Positions 15,388-23,924 of a DNA stretch of 64,000 bases are shown piece by piece. Source of the stretch: an uncultured Clostridia bacterium. GTDB taxonomy: Bacteria > Bacillota > Clostridia > Oscillospirales > Acutalibacteraceae. The stretch spans positions 24,944-88,943 of the forward strand of contig CANRIZ010000008.1 in assembly GCA_947630835.1 (NCBI GenBank), in the 5' to 3' direction. Position 1 is the first letter of the stretch. Each line of letters opens with the position of its first letter. The notes beneath the pieces were generated by a model. That model did no database searches, was not told the origin of the DNA, and saw only the letters and a list, made by a program, of their open reading frames with translations. Made by a program: the position numbers and the translations under genes.

Positions 15388-16323
15388 TTATTTCTTCATT
15401 CCGCAATTTGAGCAAAAATCGGTATTTTGATTCAATTTCGCTCCGCAATATTTGCAGGAATCCGAACCCTCCGTATTTGAGCTTGAATTTGAATTTGTAT
15501 TTGTATTTACATCTGCGTTTGTGTAAACATCCGCATTTACATTCGGGCTTTGTATAGGAGCCGCAGACGCATTTGCGTTATAAGCGTTGCCCGTGGTATA
15601 GGGAACGGCCGGAGCGTAGCCCGTCTGCATAAACGGGTTGTTAATGCCTTTCGGGTTTTCTCCCCAATTGTTTGCGCCGGGCGTACTGTCCTGACACATA
15701 AATACAAGCGCTATAATAGAACCTGCGAAGGGAATAAGCGAAAACAGCATATAGTACCACGCCTTGCTTGTGTCGTGAAGCCTTCTTACAAACAACGAAA
15801 TACCCGGAATTATTGACGCAATACCATAAATGCTCAAAATACCTCCTAATAAACCGACAATCGGCGGAAACACAGTCCCGACCGCCATAATAATTAAGCT
15901 GAACACAAAGTAAATTGTTATATTCCACAGCACTATATACCAATATTCCTTACGTCTTGCCCTGCCTGAAAAATTAACGTAGTTTACCCAAAAATTTTTA
16001 AAGGCTTGTGAAAACGAAATGTCGGCGGCGAAATTCTGCGCGCCGTATGCCTGATACTGACCGCCCGCCTGAGGTTGAGGTTGAGGTTGAGGTTGAGGCT
16101 GAGGCTGAGGCTGAGGCTGAGTTTGGTAATCTGTTTGGCCAAACATCCCGTTATTGTCAAAATCGGCGGAAAAATCGTCGGACGCGTCAAACTCGTTATT
16201 TTCCAAAATACCGGTTTGCTCATAATCATCGTAAGCGTTTTCGCTGTTTTGAACCGCCTCCCCGCAGCTTGTACAGAATTTTGCGCCGTCCTTCAAGAAA
16301 GCGCCGCACTTTTTGCAATACAT
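15388..16323 (-). CDS. Zinc-ribbon DUF805 membrane protein
   Basis: 311 residues. An N-terminal zinc ribbon (CKKCGAFLKDGAKFCTSCG) is followed by an acidic linker and a Gln-Pro repeat of nine units at about 70-90. A DUF805 membrane domain (about 105-230, FSGRARRKEYWY, RRLHDTSKAWYY, four hydrophobic segments) comes next. An Asn/Ala-rich linker and a second zinc ribbon (CKYCGAKL, CSNCG) at the C-terminus follow. DUF805 has no established function. The QP tract is encoded by a hexanucleotide microsatellite, so linker length may vary between strains. The gene is 30 bases downstream of another zinc-ribbon membrane protein, so it is likely in the same transcript. Confidence 0.85.
   Translation of the reverse strand: MYCKKCGAFLKDGAKFCTSCGEAVQNSENAYDDYEQTGILENNEFDASDDFSADFDNNGMFGQTDYQTQPQPQPQPQPQPQPQPQAGGQYQAYGAQNFAADISFSQAFKNFWVNYVNFSGRARRKEYWYIVLWNITIYFVFSLIIMAVGTVFPPIVGLLGGILSIYGIASIIPGISLFVRRLHDTSKAWYYMLFSLIPFAGSIIALVFMCQDSTPGANNWGENPKGINNPFMQTGYAPAVPYTTGNAYNANASAAPIQSPNVNADVYTNADVNTNTNSNSSSNTEGSDSCKYCGAKLNQNTDFCSNCGMKK
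16071..16118. repeat. (GAGGYT)8 hexanucleotide microsatellite
   Basis: Four GAGGTT units followed by four GAGGCT units on the + strand, encoding the Gln-Pro repeat on the minus strand. The unit is a multiple of three, so slippage keeps frame. Confidence 0.9.
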
Positions 16324-16353
16324 AAAAACTCTCCTTTATATTAATTTGTAAAA

Positions 16354-17331
16354 TTATTGCTTTGTTATTTGCTCAAAAAAGTCAAGGAAATTAATACTGT
16401 TGCTTTTATCCAATAAACTTATAAAAACCAATGTATTTCCTATTTTACTGCCCGCAAAATAGCAGGTACTCATAGCCTCGCCGTCAACATTGACCACGGT
16501 TTTTTTAACGCTGTAGCTGTTTGAGTTTATTTCCATAAATCCGGCAGATTCCATGGGCGTTTTTTCCGCCTTTTTCCCGGAGCTTTCGGAAAGCTTTTCG
16601 GCGCTTTCCTCTATTTCCTCATCGGCGGCTTTAAATACATCGTTAAGCGTTGCCGAAACGCCGTCGTCCAATTCATACAGACAAACCTCCGTCAAAGAGC
16701 CGTCCGTATTTGTCATAGCGGCGTCGTAACTGAGCTTATAGCTTCCTTCTTCCAAATGATATGTTTCTTTTGTTTCCTCGTCAAAATCGACGTCAATACC
16801 CAAGTCAAAATAGTATTGATGTATTTCATCCTTTGAAAGCACTTTCCAATCGGAATTGTACGGCTTTAAGGATAAGTCAATGGAGTCGTTGCGATATACG
16901 CCGTTCTCGATAACGCCGTAACCGGATTCGCTCTGTTGACTGTCCGAATCCAAACCGAAATCGGAATCAATATCAAAATCGGGGATATCCGGCATCTCCA
17001 CGGCGTTAATTGCTTCCTCCGCTTTTTTTAGCTTAACCTGCTTTACAATAACCGCGCCGACGGCACAAGCCGCTAAAAGGGCAATAACGACCGTCAGCGC
17101 TATAACAGGCTTGCCGATTTTCTTCTTATTCGTTTTGTTATTTGCCGACGTTTGGTTCTGCGAATGATAATAACCGCTGATGTTTCCGTTGGCGTTTCTC
17201 ATAATACTTGCGGAATTATCCGCATACGAGTTGTTTTGCTGCGAAGACGAATCCCGATAAAGGGGCGCTCCGCAATCTGCGCAAAATTTTGCATTTTCTT
17301 CATTGTTCGCTCCGCATTTTTGACACAGCAT
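16354..17331 (-). CDS. Zinc-ribbon single-span membrane protein
   Basis: 325 residues. An N-terminal zinc ribbon (CQKCGANNEENAKFCADCG) is cytoplasmic. An Asn/Ser-rich linker and basic KTNKKKIGK precede one transmembrane helix (about 74-96, VIALTVVIALLAACAVGAVIV). The remaining 220 residues are an acidic extracytoplasmic domain with no recognised fold. The layout is common in Clostridia for cell-envelope proteins of unknown role. It starts the two-gene unit with the DUF805 gene and is divergent from the LytTR/histidine-kinase operon across a 247-base intergenic region. Confidence 0.8.
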   Translation of the reverse strand: MLCQKCGANNEENAKFCADCGAPLYRDSSSQQNNSYADNSASIMRNANGNISGYYHSQNQTSANNKTNKKKIGKPVIALTVVIALLAACAVGAVIVKQVKLKKAEEAINAVEMPDIPDFDIDSDFGLDSDSQQSESGYGVIENGVYRNDSIDLSLKPYNSDWKVLSKDEIHQYYFDLGIDVDFDEETKETYHLEEGSYKLSYDAAMTNTDGSLTEVCLYELDDGVSATLNDVFKAADEEIEESAEKLSESSGKKAEKTPMESAGFMEINSNSYSVKKTVVNVDGEAMSTCYFAGSKIGNTLVFISLLDKSNSINFLDFFEQITKQ

Positions 17332-17478
17332 AAAAGTTCTTCCTCTCCGAAATAATTTGAAAAATGTAATTTTTTTGAGAAAACAAATATGATTTTTAAT
17401 CCTAACTTTTTTATTTGTTTTTTGTTTTTTACATTTTTCTTTTAAATATTACCAAATAAAAAATTTTTTTACAATAGG

Positions 17479-17544
17479 ATCAGGGTAAACGACCGAGAGA
17501 TCAGGGTGAAAAACTGAAATTTTTCTCTACAATATGGTATAATA
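17479..17544 (+). promoter_or_regulatory. Promoter of the LytTR operon with 21-bp-spaced direct repeats
   Basis: GATCAGGGT occurs at 17479-17487 and 17500-17508, a period of exactly two helical turns. LytTR activators typically bind such spaced direct repeats just upstream of a weak -35. Here the second copy abuts a poor -35, followed by a consensus TATAAT (17539-17544) preceded by TATGG. The regulator gene starts at 17579, suggesting autoregulation. Confidence 0.65.
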
Positions 17545-17578
17545 TACAGGATATTGGAAAATTGATAGAGGTGTTAAT

Positions 17579-18292
17579 ATGGTTAATATTGTAATTTGTG
17601 ATGACGAAATTGAATTTCACGAAATAATATCATATAAAATTCGGCATTGCATGCAGGAAATATTGAAAATGGATTTTAATATTGTCTGCTTCAAAAATCT
17701 GGATGATTTAAAAAAGCACTTGGACAGCGAAAGAGTGGATATTCTGTTCCTTGACATTATGATAAACGACCGCAACGCTATGGACTGGTCTATAGACAAT
17801 GTGGACAACGATTACGTTCAGTTCATATTTATGACTTCGTATCCGCAATGCGCCTATAACATATCGGAAACGAGATGCTGCTACTATATAATTAAATCGA
17901 GAATGAACGATCAAATTTTGGAAAGGGCGATAAGGCGGGCTATAGAGCATACAGCCGACGAGGACGTCGCCCCGTACTGCTTCAAGGTGGGCAACAAAAG
18001 ACAGCAGATAAAGGCGCAGGACATTGTATATATCGAATCGCTTAACAACAACATAGTTTTTCATTTGCACAATCAGGACTCGATACGCACTTACGCTTCG
18101 CTTAAAAGGTACGAAAGCAAGCTGCCGCCGTATTTTTTGCGCGTACATAAAAGCTATATGATAAACCTTAATTTCGTTACGTCCTACGAGCCGTATAATT
18201 TTGTTATGGAAAACGAGGTCGCCATTCCCGTCCCCGCAAAAAAATATACCGAAGCTGTTGAAAAATACAACAACTATATGCTCAGCTTGTAA
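17579..18292 (+). CDS. LytTR-family response regulator (AgrA-like)
   Basis: 237 residues. The receiver domain (about 1-125) has the acidic pair CDDE at 8-10 and the phospho-acceptor Asp59 in ILFLDIMI. The LytTR DNA-binding domain (about 140-235) has the family landmarks IVYIESLNNNIVFH, LKRYESKLPP, FLRVHKSYMIN and VPAKKY. It binds DNA as a phosphorylated dimer at spaced direct repeats. It heads an operon with two histidine kinases; the next gene begins 21 bases downstream. No AgrB or AgrD-like gene is present nearby, so the signal is unknown. Confidence 0.9.
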   Translation: MVNIVICDDEIEFHEIISYKIRHCMQEILKMDFNIVCFKNLDDLKKHLDSERVDILFLDIMINDRNAMDWSIDNVDNDYVQFIFMTSYPQCAYNISETRCCYYIIKSRMNDQILERAIRRAIEHTADEDVAPYCFKVGNKRQQIKAQDIVYIESLNNNIVFHLHNQDSIRTYASLKRYESKLPPYFLRVHKSYMINLNFVTSYEPYNFVMENEVAIPVPAKKYTEAVEKYNNYMLSL

Positions 18293-18296
18293 AAAA

Positions 18297-18304
18297 GGGG
18301 GGGG
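18297..18304 (+). repeat. G8 homopolymer as Shine-Dalgarno of kinase 1
   Basis: The run begins four bases after the regulator stop codon and ends 9 bases before the ATG at 18314. It is the only SD-like sequence for that gene. Confidence 0.8.
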
Positions 18305-18313
18305 TAAAAGAAA

Positions 18314-19696
18314 ATGGTCGATATGTATTGCTTTTTCCCTTACACCTGGGTAATTCACCTTGCAAGAGTGCTTATCTCCTTTAATATCATTCACACTGTG
18401 TTAAAGGATAAATATAACTCAATCGTCACGTTTTTAAGCCTTGTTGTGACCGGTATGGTTTTTTCGTACTTATCCCTTTCTGTTGAATACAAAGAAACCA
18501 TGGACGTTTTGGTTATAATTTTATACTATTTTGTACAGCTTGCGGTTACTGCCGTTGTTTGCAAAGGCGGATTTTTTTCAAAGCTTGCCGCCGTTATTTT
18601 TTCGTTCGGCGCATACATTTGCAGCGCTTCGGTGTACCAGCTCATAAGCACGCTTATTTTGGGTAAAGAAGGCGCTTTGGTTTTTCAAACCTCTATGCCG
18701 CTGAGTACGTTTATGAGCGCGGTCACTATCGTATACGCCTCGTCTTTTCTGTTTATGACCATCATAAAATTTGTAAAGGGTAAAACCGACGGTTCGCTTT
18801 CATACAAAAACAAATATTCATATTTTTTGCTTTTTCCGCTGACGCATATTATTACGCTGAGCGCATGCTTTTCAAGCAGGGAACAGACTGCGGAAGAAGT
18901 AGGCGATATGGTAATAAGCGATTTTGTAATCATTATTTCCTCGTGCATATGTATAGCTATAGACTTTTTCCTTGTGTTCTTAATAGATTACATAGAGAAA
19001 ATCGAAAACGACAATATCGAAAGAGAAAAGGAGCTTGTTAAAAACAAGGTCGATTTTCAGCAAACTCTGATGCTCAATAAGGAAAAAGAGGAATTTCGCA
19101 AAATCAAGCACGATTTTACCAACATAATCAACACCGCAAAGGGGTTTATAGAAATCGGCAAGCCCGAAAAGGCGCTTTCCATATTGCAAAGCACCGACGA
19201 CAGACTGCTGGGACTTGCCGGTTTTTCAATCTGTTCAAACGAAACCGTAAACACGATTATTTTTATTAAACAGCAGCAGGCGGAAAGCCGCAATATCAAG
19301 CTTTTAACCGAAATAAACGATAATTACAAAATACTTATTGACGATTTTGACCTTTGCAGACTGCTTTGCAATATAATCGACAACGCGGTTAACGCCGTAA
19401 GCGAAACGCAGGGCGAAAAAATATGTAAAATCACAATAAATACGGAAGAGGAGGAAATTCAAATAAAAAGCGAAAATAAATATAACGGAAAAGGCAAGAC
19501 GGACGGCAAAAAATCCCCCGAACACGGCAACGGGATTAAAATAATCAAAGAAATAGTCAACAAATACGGCGGGGATTACACCATTACCCAAAATTCGGAG
19601 CTTTGGGTTACGAATCTTAGCGTTAAAAACAAAAGTTGTACCCCCCCCCCACACACACACGCGCACTACGGCGTAAGTCTTCGTTTCGGGAATTGA
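18314..19696 (+). CDS. GHKL-type sensor histidine kinase 1 (AgrC/ComD-like)
   Basis: 460 residues. The N-terminal half (about 1-225) has six to seven transmembrane segments, the layout of peptide-sensing HPK10 kinases. A short coiled segment then leads to the phospho-acceptor His266 (FRKIKHDFTNII). The ATPase domain has the N box (LCNIIDNAVNAV) and a G box (EHGNGIKIIKEI). The gene ends in a C10 tract plus (AC)5, encoding an extra tail TPPPHTHAHYG. One C fewer gives a slightly shorter tail. One C more opens a frame that runs into the next kinase gene. It is translated from a G8 Shine-Dalgarno, probably coupled to the regulator. Confidence 0.9.
   Translation: MVDMYCFFPYTWVIHLARVLISFNIIHTVLKDKYNSIVTFLSLVVTGMVFSYLSLSVEYKETMDVLVIILYYFVQLAVTAVVCKGGFFSKLAAVIFSFGAYICSASVYQLISTLILGKEGALVFQTSMPLSTFMSAVTIVYASSFLFMTIIKFVKGKTDGSLSYKNKYSYFLLFPLTHIITLSACFSSREQTAEEVGDMVISDFVIIISSCICIAIDFFLVFLIDYIEKIENDNIEREKELVKNKVDFQQTLMLNKEKEEFRKIKHDFTNIINTAKGFIEIGKPEKALSILQSTDDRLLGLAGFSICSNETVNTIIFIKQQQAESRNIKLLTEINDNYKILIDDFDLCRLLCNIIDNAVNAVSETQGEKICKITINTEEEEIQIKSENKYNGKGKTDGKKSPEHGNGIKIIKEIVNKYGGDYTITQNSELWVTNLSVKNKSCTPPPHTHAHYGVSLRFGN
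19641..19661. repeat. C10 homopolymer plus (AC)5 at the 3' end of kinase 1
   Basis: Ten C residues (19641-19650) followed by alternating AC. It lies inside the last 20 codons, after the recognisable GHKL domain. It is a likely slippage site. Confidence 0.85.
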
Positions 19697-19714
19697 ATCA
19701 GGAGGAAAACAGAT

Positions 19715-21088
19715 ATGGAATATGTAGATTTAACTCATTTCTTTCCTTGGGCGTGGATTATACACCTTGTAAGGGCGCTTATCTCTTTTAACGTAATTCA
19801 TGCAATACTTAAAGACAGGTATAACTCGTTTATTACCTTGCTTTCGATTACTGCGTCGGGTATGCTGTATTCCGGCGTCACGCTTTATATATTGACAAAA
19901 GTTGGAACCACTCCGAGCATCGAGGTTGTAGTGGCGTTTATTTACTATGTAGTGCAGTTTGCGGTAGTAATGGCGGTATGCGAGGGCAAGCCCTTTCCAA
20001 AGGCGTTTTCGGTCGTATTCGGATTGGTCGTGTACGAATGCGTAACATTGATTTTTGAGTTTCTTCGCAATATATTTATCGACAACAAAAATGTAATGAT
20101 AAATCAATTTAACGTCGGCATTACAGATTACATTATCATGTGCGCCACAATGTTCTCGCTTTCATTCCTGTTTGCGGCTTTAATACGGCTTTTAAAGCCC
20201 AAGAATAACCAATCGCTTTCATACAAAACGAGGCTTACGTTTTTTCTGTTGTTTCCTACAACGCACGCCTTCAGCGCAATAATCTCCCTGTCGGTTGCAA
20301 GGGTCAGCGCCGTCACCGCCGACGCAACCATAACAAGGTTTATTATTTTATCCTCTATCGTGTGTATGCTTGTGGATTTTATGATTATTTTCGTTGTAGA
20401 CCATATAGAAAAGGTCGAAACGGAGAATATCGAAAAAGAACGTATGCTTATAAAAAACACGTTCGATATTCAACAGACGATGATGCTCAAAAAGGAAAAG
20501 CAGGAGTTTCGCAAAATCAAGCACGATCTTTCAAACATCATAAACACCGCAAGGGGCTTTATCGAAATAGGCAAACCCGAAAAGGCGCTTGCGATACTTA
20601 AAAGCACTAACGAAGACCTTGAAGGAATCGCGGGCTTTTCGATATGCGCCAACGAAATAATCAACACCGTTTTGTTTATTAAGCAGAAGTATGCCGAGGA
20701 CCTCGGGGTAAGGCTCATACCCGAGATAGACGAGGAAAACAAGATAAATTTAGACGATTACGACCTTTGCCGTCTGCTCAACAACATAATTGACAATTCG
20801 ATAAACGCCGCAGGGCGGTTAATAAGCAATAAAATCAGCAGAATTTATATACATATAGATGAAGAATTCATAACGGTAAAAAGCGAAAACGAATACCGTA
20901 AAAGCGACGAACAGGGCAAGGCGAAGAAATCCGAGAACCACGGCAACGGCGTTGAAATAATTAAGGAAATTGCCAAAAAATACGACGGAAAATACTCCTC
21001 AAACGCGCAGGGTAACATATACTTTACATACACAACGCTCAAAAACAAAGAGTCCGACGGCTTCACCCCCCCCCAGCAAAATTTTTGA
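19715..21088 (+). CDS. GHKL-type sensor histidine kinase 2, tandem paralogue
   Basis: 457 residues, similar to kinase 1 throughout. It shares the opening (HFFPWAWIIHLVRALISFNVIHAILKDRYNS-type, compare the first gene), a multi-span membrane sensor, His270 in FRKIKHDLSNII, N box (LNNIIDNSINAA) and G box (ENHGNGVEIIKEI). The sensor halves differ more than the kinase halves, so the two probably read different signals into one LytTR regulator. The SD is strong (AGGAGG). The last codons again fall in a C9 run (21066-21074), at the same relative place as in kinase 1. It is the final gene of the operon, followed by a strong hairpin. Confidence 0.9.
   Translation: MEYVDLTHFFPWAWIIHLVRALISFNVIHAILKDRYNSFITLLSITASGMLYSGVTLYILTKVGTTPSIEVVVAFIYYVVQFAVVMAVCEGKPFPKAFSVVFGLVVYECVTLIFEFLRNIFIDNKNVMINQFNVGITDYIIMCATMFSLSFLFAALIRLLKPKNNQSLSYKTRLTFFLLFPTTHAFSAIISLSVARVSAVTADATITRFIILSSIVCMLVDFMIIFVVDHIEKVETENIEKERMLIKNTFDIQQTMMLKKEKQEFRKIKHDLSNIINTARGFIEIGKPEKALAILKSTNEDLEGIAGFSICANEIINTVLFIKQKYAEDLGVRLIPEIDEENKINLDDYDLCRLLNNIIDNSINAAGRLISNKISRIYIHIDEEFITVKSENEYRKSDEQGKAKKSENHGNGVEIIKEIAKKYDGKYSSNAQGNIYFTYTTLKNKESDGFTPPQQNF
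21066..21074. repeat. C9 homopolymer at the 3' end of kinase 2
   Basis: Nine C residues encode part of a Thr-Pro-Pro tail just before the stop. This parallels the C10 tract of the upstream paralogue. Confidence 0.85.
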
Positions 21089-21153
21089 AGAATAAGCGTT
21101 TGCCAAAGTCGGCTCAAGCTTAAAATGAGCGAAGTCAACCCTTAAACAAATGT

Positions 21154-21197
21154 AAAAAGGCGGTTATACCTTAAATCCTCGGTATAACCGCCTTTTT
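21154..21197. terminator. Perfect 17-bp CGGTTATACC-family terminator hairpin
   Basis: AAAAAGGCGGTTATACC (21154-21170) pairs perfectly with 21181-21197, with a 10-nt loop and T5 at the end. It sits between the convergent kinase operon and a dockerin gene, so it can act in both directions. Confidence 0.85.
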
Positions 21198-21257
21198 ATA
21201 TTTCGCTTTTCAAAAGCGTTTTAGATAAATTCTGTCTAAAGCCGATTTGTTCTAACT

Positions 21258-23924
21258 TTAGCTTCTTATACCCGCTATAATTTGAAGCACCCATTTAACG
21301 TCAACAACCGAGAGCTTGCCGTCGGCGTTGAGATCCGCCGCTTTGTTTTGCCGTTCGTCGAATTTCCTCGAATTGGCGATATATTGCAAAATCCACTTAG
21401 CGTCAACCGTAGTTATCTTTCCGTCGCCGTTAATGTCACCCATAATAAGCTCGTCTTGAGTAGGATCTTCGGGGTTAGGCTTGTCGGGCTCGGGCTGTAT
21501 CGGTTCGGGTTTATCGGGTTCGGGTTTATCGGGCTTGGGAATTACCGACTCGGTTATCGTAAATTTAATAACCGTCGTTTCCGAAACTATACCCGAAACG
21601 GACTGCGCCCTAAAGCTTACGCTGTATTCCCCGGACTTCGCAAAGCTTAAAGCGTCGCCCTCAACGGTTTTCCACTCGCCGCCGTTTACACTGTATTGGT
21701 ATTCGGCTGTTTCCGCGCTCTTTGCGGGCATTTTCACCGTTACGCCGCCTTCGATTTTTGCGCCGTCGCCTATGCTTTCACCCTTTGAGTTTTGCAGCTC
21801 GACAGTCACTTTTTTTGGCACGGTCTTGCTGATCATTACCGAATATTCGGGCGATACCGAGCTTTCGCTGCCCGCGCCGCTTACGCACTTGAATAAATAT
21901 TCTGAGTTTGTGTTTTCGCTGAGAGTCAGCGTATTGCCGATAATTTCGGTCCAGCTTTTTCCGCCGTCAACGCTGTAATAATACGCCGTTCCCGATTTCA
22001 TATTCGTTGCGCCGAACCTGAAGCTTACGTTATCCTTAGTCCATTCTCCCGTTTTGCCCGTAACCGTAACGCTAAGCTCGGGAACGTCCTTTTCTATCAT
22101 TACGTTATAAATATCCGTCGGTCTGCTCTGCGCTCCGTTTCCGTTTACGCATTTAAAGACGTATTTTTCATTTGCGTTTTCGCTTAGCGTAAAAGTATCG
22201 CCGTCAAGCTTAACCCAACCGCTTCCGTTGTTGTAATAATAAGCAGCGCCCGAATCAGCGTTCTCTGCGCTCAATTTAAAACTTAAATCCGTGTTAGTCC
22301 ACTCGCCCGTTTTTCCCGTTAAATCCACCTCGATTACGGGTGCGTTTTCATCATACGCCGATTTATCGACCATAACAAGATATTCTTCCGAACGGTTGCT
22401 CTGACTGCCCGCGCCGTTTATACATTTGAATATGTATTTTGAATAGGTACTATCGGAAACGGTAAGCGTATCGCCGAATATTTCCGTCCAGCCTTTTCCG
22501 CCGTCAACGCTGTAATAATACGTCGCTCCCGAATTTATATTCTCCGCGTCGAGCTTAAAAACGACGTCGCCGTTTGTCCATCTGCCAATAAGCCCTGTAA
22601 CCGCAACGCTTAATACGGGAATACGCTGTTCTCTTTTTGTAACTATCGAGGTAACTTCGCTTTGCTTTTCCCCGCTGACCGATTTAAAGCTGTAGGTATG
22701 TTCGCCGTCCTGCGCCAAAACGGTATCGCTTTCCATTTGCGTCCATTCGCCGCCGTCAACGCTGTAAAAGACCTTAACGTTTGAAAGCGTTTGAATAACA
22801 ATGTCGCCGGACGTATATTCCCCGTTGTATTCCTCGCCGTTAACGCTTGCGCGAACGCTCAGCTCCGGCTCGGGGAACGGATCGTATCTGTCAAGAGCCA
22901 AGGAGGGGTAATAAAACGCTTCCCTCTGATCAAAATATCTTGCCCCGCTCGGAACATGGCTTTTTAAAAAGTTATCTTGGAAGTAATCCTTTGTTTCGGA
23001 ACCGACAAGAAAAAAATCGTCTCTGTTTATGTAATCGTCCATCCAGGTTGTATCCACGGCGTACCACTTGCCGTCGTCCATTTGAACGTAGTTCCACGCG
23101 TGGCCGCCGCCCGTATACTCGTTGTTGCCGTCATATGAATACCCTGTGCCTACAATGATAAGCGAGGGAATGTCGTTTGCGTCGCAAATCATTTTGAATG
23201 CCTTTGAATAGCCGTCGCAAACGGTTCTGTGCGGCGCAAGCAGACAGCTCGACGGATAAAAAACTTTAACGTCGCTTCCTGTTGCTTCCGTTGCATATTC
23301 CGCCATATCGCAAATTCCGTCTGCTATGCTCTTTATCTTTTCGTATGTTGTAGAACCCGTTACGTTGAAATTCTTTGCGGCGTTAACGGTATTTTTATAT
23401 TCGTTTTTAAGCTGTGAAAATGCGTTTACATGCGACGCGCTCACTTTGAAATCGAAATTAAAGAACAGGTTTGAATTTGCGGGTCGCTCCACGCTTATAT
23501 CGTAAGGCAAATAGAGAATCCAGTATAACTCGGGAACGTCGTCGACAACCGCCGCCATCGCCATAAAAAGAGATTGCCTCATTTGAGCTTCGTTTTTGTT
23601 AAAATCATCGCCGTTGGTAATCTCGACGGAAAAATCACCGTTGGCGGTTTCGATTCCCGCCTTTTGATTTACAATATCGTTGTAAATTATTTTTTCGGTT
23701 TGCGTAAGCTGGTCGTAATATCTGTATGAAGAAGCGTTGGTAAATTTTCCGTCGACGCCGAACGCTTTTAAGCTCTGCTGCGCTTCAAGCAGATTTACGG
23801 TTGCCCCGTCGCTCGCCTCGTAAATTAAAATACTCTTGCTGTCGGCTGCGAAAGCGCCCGCAGGCAGCATTGTAATAATCATAACAACGGCTATAAAAGC
23901 GCTCAAAGCCCTATATAATTTCAT
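21258..23924 (-). CDS. Secreted transglutaminase-like protein with repeated beta domains and type I dockerin
   Basis: 888 residues. After a signal peptide (about 1-26) comes an N-terminal helical region. A transglutaminase-like core has Cys236 (TVCDGYSKAFK), His275 (GGHAWNYV) and an Asp near 290 (YAVDTTWMD). Four to five repeats of about 85 residues follow, built on YYYSVDGGxxWTEI and YxFKCVxGxGxxS, which look like Ig-like/OmpL47-like beta modules. A Pro/Lys/Glu linker and a C-terminal dockerin (DINGDGKITTVDAKW, DLNADGKLSVVDVKW) end the protein. It may crosslink or cleave peptide/isopeptide bonds on a cohesin-bearing complex, but no substrate is known. Its SD lies inside the Maf gene, with a 14-base overlap, so translation is likely coupled. 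Confidence 0.88.
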   Translation of the reverse strand: MKLYRALSAFIAVVMIITMLPAGAFAADSKSILIYEASDGATVNLLEAQQSLKAFGVDGKFTNASSYRYYDQLTQTEKIIYNDIVNQKAGIETANGDFSVEITNGDDFNKNEAQMRQSLFMAMAAVVDDVPELYWILYLPYDISVERPANSNLFFNFDFKVSASHVNAFSQLKNEYKNTVNAAKNFNVTGSTTYEKIKSIADGICDMAEYATEATGSDVKVFYPSSCLLAPHRTVCDGYSKAFKMICDANDIPSLIIVGTGYSYDGNNEYTGGGHAWNYVQMDDGKWYAVDTTWMDDYINRDDFFLVGSETKDYFQDNFLKSHVPSGARYFDQREAFYYPSLALDRYDPFPEPELSVRASVNGEEYNGEYTSGDIVIQTLSNVKVFYSVDGGEWTQMESDTVLAQDGEHTYSFKSVSGEKQSEVTSIVTKREQRIPVLSVAVTGLIGRWTNGDVVFKLDAENINSGATYYYSVDGGKGWTEIFGDTLTVSDSTYSKYIFKCINGAGSQSNRSEEYLVMVDKSAYDENAPVIEVDLTGKTGEWTNTDLSFKLSAENADSGAAYYYNNGSGWVKLDGDTFTLSENANEKYVFKCVNGNGAQSRPTDIYNVMIEKDVPELSVTVTGKTGEWTKDNVSFRFGATNMKSGTAYYYSVDGGKSWTEIIGNTLTLSENTNSEYLFKCVSGAGSESSVSPEYSVMISKTVPKKVTVELQNSKGESIGDGAKIEGGVTVKMPAKSAETAEYQYSVNGGEWKTVEGDALSFAKSGEYSVSFRAQSVSGIVSETTVIKFTITESVIPKPDKPEPDKPEPIQPEPDKPNPEDPTQDELIMGDINGDGKITTVDAKWILQYIANSRKFDERQNKAADLNADGKLSVVDVKWVLQIIAGIRS

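Noticed and set aside
17579..21088. Complete Agr quorum-sensing locus
   Set aside because: No AgrB protease or AgrD-like peptide gene is present; gaps between the three genes are 21 and 18 bases.
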